Of a stretch of DNA of 64,000 bases, positions 37,879 to 47,623 are shown piece by piece. The notes below the pieces were generated by a model. That model was not told where the DNA came from and searched no databases. It worked only from the letters and a program-made list of their open reading frames with translations. Every line of letters starts with the position of its first letter. Position 1 is the stretch's first letter. The position numbers and the translations under genes are program-made. Location of the stretch: positions 2,177,878-2,241,877 of the forward strand of contig NZ_NJGY01000001.1 of assembly GCF_002250505.1 (NCBI RefSeq). Reading direction: 5' to 3'. This stretch comes from Janthinobacterium sp. PC23-8. Lineage in GTDB: Bacteria; Pseudomonadota; Gammaproteobacteria; Burkholderiales; Burkholderiaceae_D.

Positions 37879-38040
37879 CTTGAATATTAGCATTTTTTTA
37901 GTGTAAGCTGTTTTATATCAATTCATGGCAACTGGCACGTTTCTTTCCATATGCACTTATACTTTTGCCATTTTTTACAATATATTGATTTTTATTCGCT
38001 GTTTTAACTAGATACAGTAGTTGATTTATTTAAATCAAAT

Positions 38041-38049
38041 TGTGGATAA
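38041..38049 (-). promoter_or_regulatory. Perfect DnaA-box match 2
   Basis: The same 13-base repeat recurs at 38037-38049, nine bases before the capV start. The DNA between the two boxes is very AT-rich (37879-38036). Confidence 0.4.
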
Positions 38050-38058
38050 GTTTTTGTC

Positions 38059-39105
38059 ATGGGGCGTTATATGTCATTTTTAGAAAAATATGAAAGCGCT
38101 CCGGACTACGATGTCCCGGAGTACCATGTTCTTGCCCTCTCAGGAGGCGGGTATCGAGGCTTGTACACCGCGACCATACTCAATCAGCTCGAGTCACTCT
38201 TGGGAAGGCCATTGGCGAACCACTTCGACTTGATATGTGGCACGTCGGCGGGTGGGTTGCTTGCGCTTGGCTTGGCTGCAGAAGTACCCGCAGAACAGTT
38301 GCAGGCTCTATTCGAGGTGCACGGTAAGAAGATTTTCGGAAATCGCAATCTGCTACGGCGGTGGGCAGGGTTCCTGTGCATGGCGAAACATTCAAGCCAT
38401 GGGTTGCGAGACTTACTTGGTCAAACTTTCGGAAGCAAAACAATAGGTGATTTACGTCATCGTGTACTTATCCCCACCGTGAACTATTCAACTGGTATGG
38501 GGCAATTCTTTAAAACCCCCCACCACCCATCCTTTGAGTTAGACCATCGCATGAGCTTGACAGACATCGGGTTGGCCACGTCGGCGGCGCCGACCTATTT
38601 CCCGATTGCTCAAAACAATCGGGGCGTATACGTGGACGGCGGGTTGGTTGGAAACGCTCCGGGACTTTTCGGGTTGCATGAGGTACATCAGTTTATTGCA
38701 CCTGCTAGGAAGATTCGTGTCCGTGTTCTGTCGATTGGAACCATGACAAGCGGAGCCACTATGCCATATAGCTCAACGCTCGATAGGGGAATTTGGCAGT
38801 GGAGAGAAAGCTTGTTTAGTTTGGTCATATCCGCTCAGGAGTCGTCTGTCGACTACATGCTTAAACAGCTTTTGGGCGGTGATTATGTATCGCTTGATGA
38901 AAAGCCTACTCCTGAGCAAAGTACCGACATTAAGAAACTTGATAAGGTCTCGGTGGCGGCCACTAACACACTAAAGGACAGGGCAAACCATACGTTCCAA
39001 CGGAGCATTGGCGAGGCAAATTTCCAAGTCTTCCGTAAGCACATCGCTCCAAAGCCAGCTTTTTACCACGGTCCCAATAAAAATTCGGAGATACCAAATG
39101 CTTAA
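38059..39105 (+). CDS. capV: CBASS effector CapV, patatin-like phospholipase
   Basis: A 348-residue patatin-like hydrolase. It has the glycine-rich oxyanion loop SGGGYRG (residues 28-34), the nucleophile elbow GTSAGG with Ser63, and the catalytic Asp193 in [10 protein letters not shown]. In CBASS such enzymes are switched on by a cyclic dinucleotide and degrade the inner membrane, killing the infected cell. Starts at 38059 or ATG 38071 are both possible. The cyclase gene begins 8 bases inside its end, a translationally coupled pair. An unrelated second patatin gene lies at 60557-61570. Confidence 0.92.
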   Translation: MGRYMSFLEKYESAPDYDVPEYHVLALSGGGYRGLYTATILNQLESLLGRPLANHFDLICGTSAGGLLALGLAAEVPAEQLQALFEVHGKKIFGNRNLLRRWAGFLCMAKHSSHGLRDLLGQTFGSKTIGDLRHRVLIPTVNYSTGMGQFFKTPHHPSFELDHRMSLTDIGLATSAAPTYFPIAQNNRGVYVDGGLVGNAPGLFGLHEVHQFIAPARKIRVRVLSIGTMTSGATMPYSSTLDRGIWQWRESLFSLVISAQESSVDYMLKQLLGGDYVSLDEKPTPEQSTDIKKLDKVSVAATNTLKDRANHTFQRSIGEANFQVFRKHIAPKPAFYHGPNKNSEIPNA

Positions 39106-40231
39106 CCTCAGTGTCTTGTTTAACAATAGCAACGAAGAGCGCCCAGCCTTTCTGGATGCACTGACCTTAGATTCTTATCAAAAAGTCATACTTGAATATG
39201 CGCGTAAAGAGATTCGTGAGTGCTTGAAGCTTGGTCTACCCAGAGTGTTGCGGGCACGCGGCTATGAGTTGGACGTTCCCACTCCGCGATTTTTCACTCA
39301 AGGTTCATGGTCGTATAAGACCCTTAATGCACCCGCTCAAACGCCGCAGCAGTGCGATTTGGATGACGGAGCATATTTGCCAATGGGCTTTGTGACTCAA
39401 ACGAAGCGTCCGAGCAAAGCAGCCTCCCTATTCTTCAGCGCAGCGGAAGAGGCACTGGAGCCGTTGGTAAAAATGCGTGGATGGAAGCAGTCTGAGAGGC
39501 CGACTTGTATTCGCGTTGAAGTCTCATTAGACGCCCACGTGGATATACCCCTGTACGCTATCCCAGACACGGAGTTTGAGCTGCTGAAAGCGCGTGCTTC
39601 ATATGCGATGGATAGTGTAGAAGACGCCGTAACACGTTCTGAACGGGATGCATGGACGGCCCTGCCAAACGACCAAGTGCTTCTTGCTCATCGTGACAAA
39701 GACTGGATTGAGTCTGACCCTCGACCTCTAAAAGACTGGTTTTTGAATGAGGTGGATGCAAAGGGTGAACAGCTTCGCCGCGTTATCCGCTATATAAAAG
39801 CATATCGTGATTGGCGATGGAGCCAAGGCGGGCCCGCCTCCATCTTGCTGATGGCGGCAGCGTCGCCGCTGTTTAAGGCAAAGCACGCACGAGATGATTT
39901 GGCGTTGCTTGAAGTGTGCAAAGCTCTACCCAAGACCTTACGGGATGGCGTGGATAATCCTACCGAAAAAGCAGAGTCGTTAACGGCTCGGCTGGGTCCG
40001 GAAGGCGTTGAAGAAGCCGCTGAAGCGTTCGAGAAGTTCGCCGGTGTTCTAGAAGCGGCAATCAGCTGTTCAGATGCGTCACTGGCCTGTCGCTGGCTTC
40101 AGGAGCAGTTGGGCCAAAGGTTCCCATTTGAACCTTATTGGGTGCCAACACCATCGGCCCGTGAAGCTGTACTTGCAACGGCAGCTATCCCAGGGCCATC
40201 CGAAATCGTCGGGCGCAACAAGTCTGCGTGA
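39098..40231 (+). CDS. CBASS cyclic-dinucleotide synthase (DncV-like CD-NTase)
   Basis: A 377-residue nucleotidyltransferase. GS at residues 69-70 ([12 protein letters not shown]) is followed by DLDDGAYLP with Asp87 and Asp89 and by [10 protein letters not shown] with Asp148, the three metal ligands. The layout and the [12 protein letters not shown] segment are those of clade A enzymes such as Vibrio DncV, which make 3',3'-cGAMP, the known activator of CapV. Start: the ATG at 39098 follows CGGAGA and overlaps capV. In type II CBASS its C-terminus is conjugated by Cap2; here cap2 is disrupted. The TGA overlaps the cap2 GTG. Confidence 0.92.
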   Translation: MLNLSVLFNNSNEERPAFLDALTLDSYQKVILEYARKEIRECLKLGLPRVLRARGYELDVPTPRFFTQGSWSYKTLNAPAQTPQQCDLDDGAYLPMGFVTQTKRPSKAASLFFSAAEEALEPLVKMRGWKQSERPTCIRVEVSLDAHVDIPLYAIPDTEFELLKARASYAMDSVEDAVTRSERDAWTALPNDQVLLAHRDKDWIESDPRPLKDWFLNEVDAKGEQLRRVIRYIKAYRDWRWSQGGPASILLMAAASPLFKAKHARDDLALLEVCKALPKTLRDGVDNPTEKAESLTARLGPEGVEEAAEAFEKFAGVLEAAISCSDASLACRWLQEQLGQRFPFEPYWVPTPSAREAVLATAAIPGPSEIVGRNKSA

Positions 40232-40448
40232 CACAAATGGCGGCCGCAAACAAGATATCCGAGGTGGTCGAGGCCCTCTCGCATTATGAGTTCAGGTACG
40301 AGTGCACTTTAGACGTATTTTTAGTATTCCAAGGAGTACTTCGACACGAAAGGTGTGCCTACGATTGTGAAATGTATATTGCGAAGGATTTTGCATCGAT
40401 TCCTCTGATTCGGTTGAAAACAATCCCTGGTATCTTGGGAGCAGTAGC
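40228..40448 (+). pseudogene. cap2: cap2, fragment 1: N-terminal part of the E2 domain
   Basis: From a GTG overlapping the cyclase stop (GTGA), 73 codons read into an E2-like domain: ISEVVEALSHYEFRYECTLD, CAYDCEMYIAKDF, IPLIRLKTIPGILGAV. An IS4-family element then interrupts it exactly after the 9-bp target site AGCAGTAGC (40440-40448). In the present sequence the frame runs a few codons into the IS and stops at 40494. The catalytic cysteine is not in this piece but 10 residues further on, at 41971-41973 in fragment 2. Confidence 0.85.
40440..40448 (+). repeat. Target site duplication A, left copy
   Basis: AGCAGTAGC, repeated at 41934-41942 right after IS copy 1, and again at 44710-44718 after copy 2. 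Confidence 0.9.
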
Positions 40449-41933
40449 CATATCGTTATACACAAGTCGGCAGGCGTCCCACGCGCCGCCCTGAAAGTCG
40501 TTAACTTTCAAGGACTTACCTGAGGGGCTTGTAAACTTTGCCGAGATCGCGTTTACTCTTTGACTTTGGGTGACGCATTGACCAAGGTATCGAGCCGCTG
40601 GACGGAGCAAGAGTTTGCTGGACTGGACTTGGGCGATGCTCGCCTCGACAAACGAGCGAGAACACTGATGGAACGATTTACGGCAAAGCCGACGGCGAGC
40701 ATTCCCGAGGCCTGCGACAGTTGGAGCGAAACCTGCGCGGCCTACCGCTTTCTCGCCAATGATGATGTGTCTTGGGAGGCCATCCTGGCCCCGCATTGGG
40801 AGCGTACCCGCGAGCGCATGCAGGCCCATCCTGTCGTGCTGTGCATCCAGGACACGACCGAACTCGATTTCAACGGCCAGGAAGCGGAGGGGCTTGGGCC
40901 GCTGAACTATGAGGCACGGCGCGGCATGTACCTGCATCCGACCTACGCCGTCACGCCGACACGCGAACCGCTCGGCGTGCTCGATGCCTGGATGTGGGCG
41001 CGCGCGAAGCGCGGCAAGGACGGCGTACGTCCCGGACAGAAAGAAAGCGCGCGCTGGATCGAGGGTTACGAACGCGTGGCCGAGATGGCCGCGACGTTGG
41101 CCGGCACACGGCTGGTGTACGTGGCCGACCGCGAGGCCGACGTAGTGGCGTTGATGCGTCGCGCGCGTGACTTGGACACGCCGGCCGACTGGCTGGTGCG
41201 CGCCACACACAACCGCAGTGTGGACGACGGCGAAAAGCTGTGGGAGTACACTTGCAGCGGTACGGCCCTGGGGGAAATCAGCTTCACCATGCCGGCCCGC
41301 GAAGATCAGAAGGCGCGTGCTGTGCGCCAACAACTGTGGGCCCGGCAGGTCGAGATTGCCGACGGCAAAGGCGGGCGCCTGGGCGTGACCTGCGTGGTGG
41401 CGCGCGAAGTGGGCGCGCCGGCCGGCAGCGAGCCGGTCGAATGGCGCCTGCTGACCAATCGGCCCATCGAGACGGTCGAGCAAGCCGTCGAATTGATCGA
41501 GTGGTACCGGGCGCGCTGGGAGATCGAGATTTATTTCCATGTGATCAAAAATGGTTGCAAGGTCGAAGCGCTGCAGCTATCGGCCATCGACCGCATCGAG
41601 CGGGCGCTGGCCTTGTTCATGGTGGTCGCCTGGCGCATCACCTTTCTGATGCGGATGGGCAGGACCTGCCCCGATCTCGATGCCGCGCTGTTCTTCGATC
41701 CTGACGAGATTCGTGGCGTCCATTTGCTGACCAAGAAGAAGATGCCAGCCTCGCCGCCCACCTTGAACGAGATCGTCCGCCTGATCGCCCAAGTCGGCGG
41801 CTTCCTCGGTCGGAAAAGCGACGGAGAACCCGGCGTCAAAACCATCTGGCGCGGATTGAGTCAAGTTCACGCCGCAGCCGAAACATTACGCGCACTGCGC
41901 GATGGGCTTGGCTGACTTATGTATAACGATATG
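40449..41933 (+). mobile_element. IS4-family element, copy 1
   Basis: 1,485 bp with inverted ends CATATCGTTATACACAAGTC and, at the other end, the complement of CATATCGTTATACATAAGTC (one mismatch in 20). Flanked on both sides by AGCAGTAGC, so this copy sits at its own insertion site. It splits the cap2 E2 domain. Confidence 0.92.
40560..41915 (+). CDS. IS4-family transposase, copy 1
   Basis: 451 residues from TTG 40560; a Tn5/IS50-like N-terminal DNA-binding region (WTEQEFAGLDLGDARLDKRA, PEACDSWSETCAAYRFLAND) leads into the catalytic domain. First Asp in CIQDTTELDF, second in YVADREADVV, and the Glu in YRARWEIEIYFHVIK, which fits the Y-(2)-R-(3)-E-(6)-K signature of IS4. No break is visible, so it is probably active. 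Confidence 0.9.
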   Translation: MTLGDALTKVSSRWTEQEFAGLDLGDARLDKRARTLMERFTAKPTASIPEACDSWSETCAAYRFLANDDVSWEAILAPHWERTRERMQAHPVVLCIQDTTELDFNGQEAEGLGPLNYEARRGMYLHPTYAVTPTREPLGVLDAWMWARAKRGKDGVRPGQKESARWIEGYERVAEMAATLAGTRLVYVADREADVVALMRRARDLDTPADWLVRATHNRSVDDGEKLWEYTCSGTALGEISFTMPAREDQKARAVRQQLWARQVEIADGKGGRLGVTCVVAREVGAPAGSEPVEWRLLTNRPIETVEQAVELIEWYRARWEIEIYFHVIKNGCKVEALQLSAIDRIERALALFMVVAWRITFLMRMGRTCPDLDAALFFDPDEIRGVHLLTKKKMPASPPTLNEIVRLIAQVGGFLGRKSDGEPGVKTIWRGLSQVHAAAETLRALRDGLG

Positions 41934-41942
41934 AGCAGTAGC
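41934..41942 (+). repeat. Target site duplication A, right copy
   Basis: AGCAGTAGC, identical to 40440-40448. Confidence 0.9.
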
Positions 41943-43224
41943 TCCTCATCTAAGCGCAACGGGTTGGCTGTGCTACCTTTCTCGGTCTTCTACAGTTGTC
42001 AATATTTTCGACCCTGTTGGCCAGACTATCGCCTTTGTTAAGCGGGCCGAATACGTCTTGGGGCAGATTCTTGATGGTTCGGTAGTGGACGATTTGGCTG
42101 ATGAATTCTTCGCTTACTGGGGAAGCGGCGGCAGTAATTGCTTTTTTGATGTGGACGACTTTGAATCCAAATCGCTGCAATTGCTTTTAGGGGACGAGAA
42201 ATCCGAAGACAATCAGGTATTTCTGTCTGATGACCCAGTACGAACGAAGATGAAAGCTGCTGCACTTGGCCTAAATATTTTACCAAATAGAATCCCGGTT
42301 TTGGCTTTTGTGTCAACCGTGCCGCCCCAAGCGAGCCTAATACACTGGCCAATCTCTAATTTGGGCGAGTTTCTAAGTTGGCAGCGCCGACTTGATGGAG
42401 CGATATTTTATCGAATTGAGGCTGCGATAAGGAACGTTGTTCGCTCCGGTTCATTAGGTGTAGTGGTAGTAATAAAGTCGCCTCGGTTTATCTATAGCTT
42501 GGCGATTCTCTTCGCTAAATCCTCGAAACTGAAGAAAAAGAAGGTTTCGTTAGATGAGTTGCGCGAAAGTGTAGCCGTGCCGTATTTCGGAAGCAGGATT
42601 GATAACAAATTTATTGTGGAAAGGAATGTGCCTTCAATGAAGACGCTAGCCGAAAAACGGATTGCTCTGGTGGGTTGCGGAACAATTGGCGGGCATCTCG
42701 CTGACCTGCTAGTGCGCGCTGGGGCTGGTAGCGGCGGGGGCGAGCTAGTACTGATTGATAACGATATTCTTAGTACTGGGAACTTAGGGCGTCACATCCT
42801 GGGATTTTCGGATGTTGGGAAAAATAAGGCGAGAGGAATGGCGCGGAAGTTTCTTCGCGATGCTCCAGGTGTGAATGTTAAACCTATCCATCGCGACGCA
42901 AAGGAAGTCAACCTGACTAAGATGGACCTTATCATCGACGCGACTGGCGAGGAGTCGCTAGGGTATGTCCTAGAGCATAAATACCACGCAGCACAGGCAC
43001 GGCTGTCCACGTGGATTGAAGGTCCTGGAATAGCCGTTCGCGGACATCTAAAAACGGAACGGTGCCATGCATGTGGCTACTGCTTGGCAAATTACGCGCG
43101 GGAAGGTCTGTATCAGGCAACCGTAGAACCTATGCCCAAAATCTATGCCGGACAGGGCTGCGAGCAAGAATACGTGCCTTTCCCCGCCACGGTGTCAATT
43201 CAAGCGGCGTGCCTAGCTTTAGAT
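41943..43224 (+). pseudogene. cap2: cap2, fragment 2 (first copy): rest of E2 and most of the E1 domain
   Basis: Joined to fragment 1 across the IS, the frame continues APHLSATGWLCYLSRSSTVV, with the probable E2 catalytic cysteine as residue 84 of the rebuilt protein. The E1 domain starts near residue 310 with RIALVGCGTIGGHLADLL and LVLIDNDILSTGNLGRH, the ThiF/E1 ATP-binding loop and the following acidic strand. A CHACGYC cluster follows. It ends at the second insertion site GCTTTAGAT. As it stands, only a TTG at 42058 could start translation, and the frame runs into the next IS to 43299, so no complete ligase is made. Confidence 0.85.
43216..43224 (+). repeat. Target site duplication B, first copy
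   Basis: GCTTTAGAT directly before IS copy 2. The matching right-hand copy is not after copy 2 but after copy 3 (47486-47494). Confidence 0.9.
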
Positions 43225-44709
43225 CATATCGTTATACACAAGTCGGCAGGCGTCCCACGCGCCGCCCTGAAAGTCGTTAACTTTCAAGGACTTACCTGAG
43301 GGGCTTGTAAACTTTGCCGAGATCGCGTTTACTCTTTGACTTTGGGTGACGCATTGACCAAGGTATCGAGCCGCTGGACGGAGCAAGAGTTTGCTGGACT
43401 GGACTTGGGCGATGCTCGCCTCGACAAACGAGCGAGAACACTGATGGAACGATTTACGGCAAAGCCGACGGCGAGCATTCCCGAGGCCTGCGACAGTTGG
43501 AGCGAAACCTGCGCGGCCTACCGCTTTCTCGCCAATGATGATGTGTCTTGGGAGGCCATCCTGGCCCCGCATTGGGAGCGTACCCGCGAGCGCATGCAGG
43601 CCCATCCTGTCGTGCTGTGCATCCAGGACACGACCGAACTCGATTTCAACGGCCAGGAAGCGGAGGGGCTTGGGCCGCTGAACTATGAGGCACGGCGCGG
43701 CATGTACCTGCATCCGACCTACGCCGTCACGCCGACACGCGAACCGCTCGGCGTGCTCGATGCCTGGATGTGGGCGCGCGCGAAGCGCGGCAAGGACGGC
43801 GTACGTCCCGGACAGAAAGAAAGCGCGCGCTGGATCGAGGGTTACGAACGCGTGGCCGAGATGGCCGCGACGTTGGCCGGCACACGGCTGGTGTACGTGG
43901 CCGACCGCGAGGCCGACGTAGTGGCGTTGATGCGTCGCGCGCGTGACTTGGACACGCCGGCCGACTGGCTGGTGCGCGCCACACACAACCGCAGTGTGGA
44001 CGACGGCGAAAAGCTGTGGGAGTACACTTGCAGCGGTACGGCCCTGGGGGAAATCAGCTTCACCATGCCGGCCCGCGAAGATCAGAAGGCGCGTGCTGTG
44101 CGCCAACAACTGTGGGCCCGGCAGGTCGAGATTGCCGACGGCAAAGGCGGGCGCCTGGGCGTGACCTGCGTGGTGGCGCGCGAAGTGGGCGCGCCGGCCG
44201 GCAGCGAGCCGGTCGAATGGCGCCTGCTGACCAATCGGCCCATCGAGACGGTCGAGCAAGCCGTCGAATTGATCGAGTGGTACCGGGCGCGCTGGGAGAT
44301 CGAGATTTATTTCCATGTGATCAAAAATGGTTGCAAGGTCGAAGCGCTGCAGCTATCGGCCATCGACCGCATCGAGCGGGCGCTGGCCTTGTTCATGGTG
44401 GTCGCCTGGCGCATCACCTTTCTGATGCGGATGGGCAGGACCTGCCCCGATCTCGATGCCGCGCTGTTCTTCGATCCTGACGAGATTCGTGGCGTCCATT
44501 TGCTGACCAAGAAGAAGATGCCAGCCTCGCCGCCCACCTTGAACGAGATCGTCCGCCTGATCGCCCAAGTCGGCGGCTTCCTCGGTCGGAAAAGCGACGG
44601 AGAACCCGGCGTCAAAACCATCTGGCGCGGATTGAGTCAAGTTCACGCCGCAGCCGAAACATTACGCGCACTGCGCGATGGGCTTGGCTGACTTATGTAT
44701 AACGATATG
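43225..44709 (+). mobile_element. IS4-family element, copy 2 (recombinant junction)
   Basis: Same 1,485 bp as copy 1. Its left flank is GCTTTAGAT (site B) and its right flank AGCAGTAGC (site A), so it has no matching target duplication. It should be a crossover product rather than an independent insertion. Confidence 0.92.
43336..44691 (+). CDS. IS4-family transposase, copy 2
   Basis: Identical translation to copy 1 (451 residues), with the DDE residues intact. Confidence 0.9.
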   Translation: MTLGDALTKVSSRWTEQEFAGLDLGDARLDKRARTLMERFTAKPTASIPEACDSWSETCAAYRFLANDDVSWEAILAPHWERTRERMQAHPVVLCIQDTTELDFNGQEAEGLGPLNYEARRGMYLHPTYAVTPTREPLGVLDAWMWARAKRGKDGVRPGQKESARWIEGYERVAEMAATLAGTRLVYVADREADVVALMRRARDLDTPADWLVRATHNRSVDDGEKLWEYTCSGTALGEISFTMPAREDQKARAVRQQLWARQVEIADGKGGRLGVTCVVAREVGAPAGSEPVEWRLLTNRPIETVEQAVELIEWYRARWEIEIYFHVIKNGCKVEALQLSAIDRIERALALFMVVAWRITFLMRMGRTCPDLDAALFFDPDEIRGVHLLTKKKMPASPPTLNEIVRLIAQVGGFLGRKSDGEPGVKTIWRGLSQVHAAAETLRALRDGLG

Positions 44710-44718
44710 AGCAGTAGC

Positions 44719-46000
44719 TCCTCATCTAAGCGCAACGGGTTGGCTGTGCTACCTTTCTCGGTCTTCTACAGTTGTCAATATTTTCGACCCTGTTGGCCAG
44801 ACTATCGCCTTTGTTAAGCGGGCCGAATACGTCTTGGGGCAGATTCTTGATGGTTCGGTAGTGGACGATTTGGCTGATGAATTCTTCGCTTACTGGGGAA
44901 GCGGCGGCAGTAATTGCTTTTTTGATGTGGACGACTTTGAATCCAAATCGCTGCAATTGCTTTTAGGGGACGAGAAATCCGAAGACAATCAGGTATTTCT
45001 GTCTGATGACCCAGTACGAACGAAGATGAAAGCTGCTGCACTTGGCCTAAATATTTTACCAAATAGAATCCCGGTTTTGGCTTTTGTGTCAACCGTGCCG
45101 CCCCAAGCGAGCCTAATACACTGGCCAATCTCTAATTTGGGCGAGTTTCTAAGTTGGCAGCGCCGACTTGATGGAGCGATATTTTATCGAATTGAGGCTG
45201 CGATAAGGAACGTTGTTCGCTCCGGTTCATTAGGTGTAGTGGTAGTAATAAAGTCGCCTCGGTTTATCTATAGCTTGGCGATTCTCTTCGCTAAATCCTC
45301 GAAACTGAAGAAAAAGAAGGTTTCGTTAGATGAGTTGCGCGAAAGTGTAGCCGTGCCGTATTTCGGAAGCAGGATTGATAACAAATTTATTGTGGAAAGG
45401 AATGTGCCTTCAATGAAGACGCTAGCCGAAAAACGGATTGCTCTGGTGGGTTGCGGAACAATTGGCGGGCATCTCGCTGACCTGCTAGTGCGCGCTGGGG
45501 CTGGTAGCGGCGGGGGCGAGCTAGTACTGATTGATAACGATATTCTTAGTACTGGGAACTTAGGGCGTCACATCCTGGGATTTTCGGATGTTGGGAAAAA
45601 TAAGGCGAGAGGAATGGCGCGGAAGTTTCTTCGCGATGCTCCAGGTGTGAATGTTAAACCTATCCATCGCGACGCAAAGGAAGTCAACCTGACTAAGATG
45701 GACCTTATCATCGACGCGACTGGCGAGGAGTCGCTAGGGTATGTCCTAGAGCATAAATACCACGCAGCACAGGCACGGCTGTCCACGTGGATTGAAGGTC
45801 CTGGAATAGCCGTTCGCGGACATCTAAAAACGGAACGGTGCCATGCATGTGGCTACTGCTTGGCAAATTACGCGCGGGAAGGTCTGTATCAGGCAACCGT
45901 AGAACCTATGCCCAAAATCTATGCCGGACAGGGCTGCGAGCAAGAATACGTGCCTTTCCCCGCCACGGTGTCAATTCAAGCGGCGTGCCTAGCTTTAGAT
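44719..46000 (+). pseudogene. cap2: cap2, fragment 2 (second copy)
   Basis: A second, identical copy of the E2-tail/E1 segment, preceded by the AGCAGTAGC site at 44710-44718 and followed by GCTTTAGAT at 45992-46000. It has no start of its own other than TTG 44834 and runs into IS copy 3. Confidence 0.85.
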
Positions 46001-47485
46001 CATATCGTTATACACAAGTCGGCAGGCGTCCCACGCGCCGCCCTGAAAGTCGTTAACTTTCAAGGACTTACCTGAGGGGCTTGTAAACTTTGCCGAGATC
46101 GCGTTTACTCTTTGACTTTGGGTGACGCATTGACCAAGGTATCGAGCCGCTGGACGGAGCAAGAGTTTGCTGGACTGGACTTGGGCGATGCTCGCCTCGA
46201 CAAACGAGCGAGAACACTGATGGAACGATTTACGGCAAAGCCGACGGCGAGCATTCCCGAGGCCTGCGACAGTTGGAGCGAAACCTGCGCGGCCTACCGC
46301 TTTCTCGCCAATGATGATGTGTCTTGGGAGGCCATCCTGGCCCCGCATTGGGAGCGTACCCGCGAGCGCATGCAGGCCCATCCTGTCGTGCTGTGCATCC
46401 AGGACACGACCGAACTCGATTTCAACGGCCAGGAAGCGGAGGGGCTTGGGCCGCTGAACTATGAGGCACGGCGCGGCATGTACCTGCATCCGACCTACGC
46501 CGTCACGCCGACACGCGAACCGCTCGGCGTGCTCGATGCCTGGATGTGGGCGCGCGCGAAGCGCGGCAAGGACGGCGTACGTCCCGGACAGAAAGAAAGC
46601 GCGCGCTGGATCGAGGGTTACGAACGCGTGGCCGAGATGGCCGCGACGTTGGCCGGCACACGGCTGGTGTACGTGGCCGACCGCGAGGCCGACGTAGTGG
46701 CGTTGATGCGTCGCGCGCGTGACTTGGACACGCCGGCCGACTGGCTGGTGCGCGCCACACACAACCGCAGTGTGGACGACGGCGAAAAGCTGTGGGAGTA
46801 CACTTGCAGCGGTACGGCCCTGGGGGAAATCAGCTTCACCATGCCGGCCCGCGAAGATCAGAAGGCGCGTGCTGTGCGCCAACAACTGTGGGCCCGGCAG
46901 GTCGAGATTGCCGACGGCAAAGGCGGGCGCCTGGGCGTGACCTGCGTGGTGGCGCGCGAAGTGGGCGCGCCGGCCGGCAGCGAGCCGGTCGAATGGCGCC
47001 TGCTGACCAATCGGCCCATCGAGACGGTCGAGCAAGCCGTCGAATTGATCGAGTGGTACCGGGCGCGCTGGGAGATCGAGATTTATTTCCATGTGATCAA
47101 AAATGGTTGCAAGGTCGAAGCGCTGCAGCTATCGGCCATCGACCGCATCGAGCGGGCGCTGGCCTTGTTCATGGTGGTCGCCTGGCGCATCACCTTTCTG
47201 ATGCGGATGGGCAGGACCTGCCCCGATCTCGATGCCGCGCTGTTCTTCGATCCTGACGAGATTCGTGGCGTCCATTTGCTGACCAAGAAGAAGATGCCAG
47301 CCTCGCCGCCCACCTTGAACGAGATCGTCCGCCTGATCGCCCAAGTCGGCGGCTTCCTCGGTCGGAAAAGCGACGGAGAACCCGGCGTCAAAACCATCTG
47401 GCGCGGATTGAGTCAAGTTCACGCCGCAGCCGAAACATTACGCGCACTGCGCGATGGGCTTGGCTGACTTATGTATAACGATATG
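46001..47485 (+). mobile_element. IS4-family element, copy 3
   Basis: Same 1,485-bp element. Flanked on both sides by GCTTTAGAT (45992-46000 and 47486-47494), so this marks the second original insertion, near the 3' end of cap2. Confidence 0.92.
46112..47467 (+). CDS. IS4-family transposase, copy 3
   Basis: Identical translation to copies 1 and 2. Confidence 0.9.
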   Translation: MTLGDALTKVSSRWTEQEFAGLDLGDARLDKRARTLMERFTAKPTASIPEACDSWSETCAAYRFLANDDVSWEAILAPHWERTRERMQAHPVVLCIQDTTELDFNGQEAEGLGPLNYEARRGMYLHPTYAVTPTREPLGVLDAWMWARAKRGKDGVRPGQKESARWIEGYERVAEMAATLAGTRLVYVADREADVVALMRRARDLDTPADWLVRATHNRSVDDGEKLWEYTCSGTALGEISFTMPAREDQKARAVRQQLWARQVEIADGKGGRLGVTCVVAREVGAPAGSEPVEWRLLTNRPIETVEQAVELIEWYRARWEIEIYFHVIKNGCKVEALQLSAIDRIERALALFMVVAWRITFLMRMGRTCPDLDAALFFDPDEIRGVHLLTKKKMPASPPTLNEIVRLIAQVGGFLGRKSDGEPGVKTIWRGLSQVHAAAETLRALRDGLG

Positions 47486-47494
47486 GCTTTAGAT

Positions 47495-47623
47495 ATGGCG
47501 TTAGACTGGGTAGCAGGAAACCAAACAAGCACCTTGCGGACAAGAGTGATGGTACCGGGCTACACTTGCCAACCCGATTCCTCTCCGCCAAATATCGAAG
47601 GTTGCCCGGCGTGCGATTCGTAG
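47495..47623 (+). pseudogene. cap2: cap2, fragment 3: C-terminal tail
   Basis: After the right copy of GCTTTAGAT the cap2 frame continues MALDWVAGNQTSTLRTRVMV, then PGYTCQPDSSPPNIEGCPAC and stops at TAG 47621-47623. Fragments 1, 2 and 3 add up to 544 codons including the stop, a normal length for a CBASS E2-E1 ligase. Confidence 0.8.

Larger units (their letters stand above)
40449..46000 (+). repeat. Tandem duplication, two units of 2,776 bp plus a third IS
   Basis: Unit 1 is 40449-43224 and unit 2 is 43225-46000; each is one IS (1,485 bp) plus the same cap2 segment (1,291 bp). The third IS begins at 46001. The translated frames of the two units are identical throughout. Confidence 0.95.

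Noticed and set aside
40359..41540. Long minus-strand frames over each IS4 copy (also 43219-44316 and 45995-47092)
   Set aside because: They mirror the transposase coding strand and recur only because the IS recurs.
40449..47485. Repeated sequence considered as a CRISPR-like array
   Set aside because: The repeats are 1.5-kb transposons with coding capacity, not short repeats with unique spacers; no cas genes are present. No CRISPR was seen anywhere.
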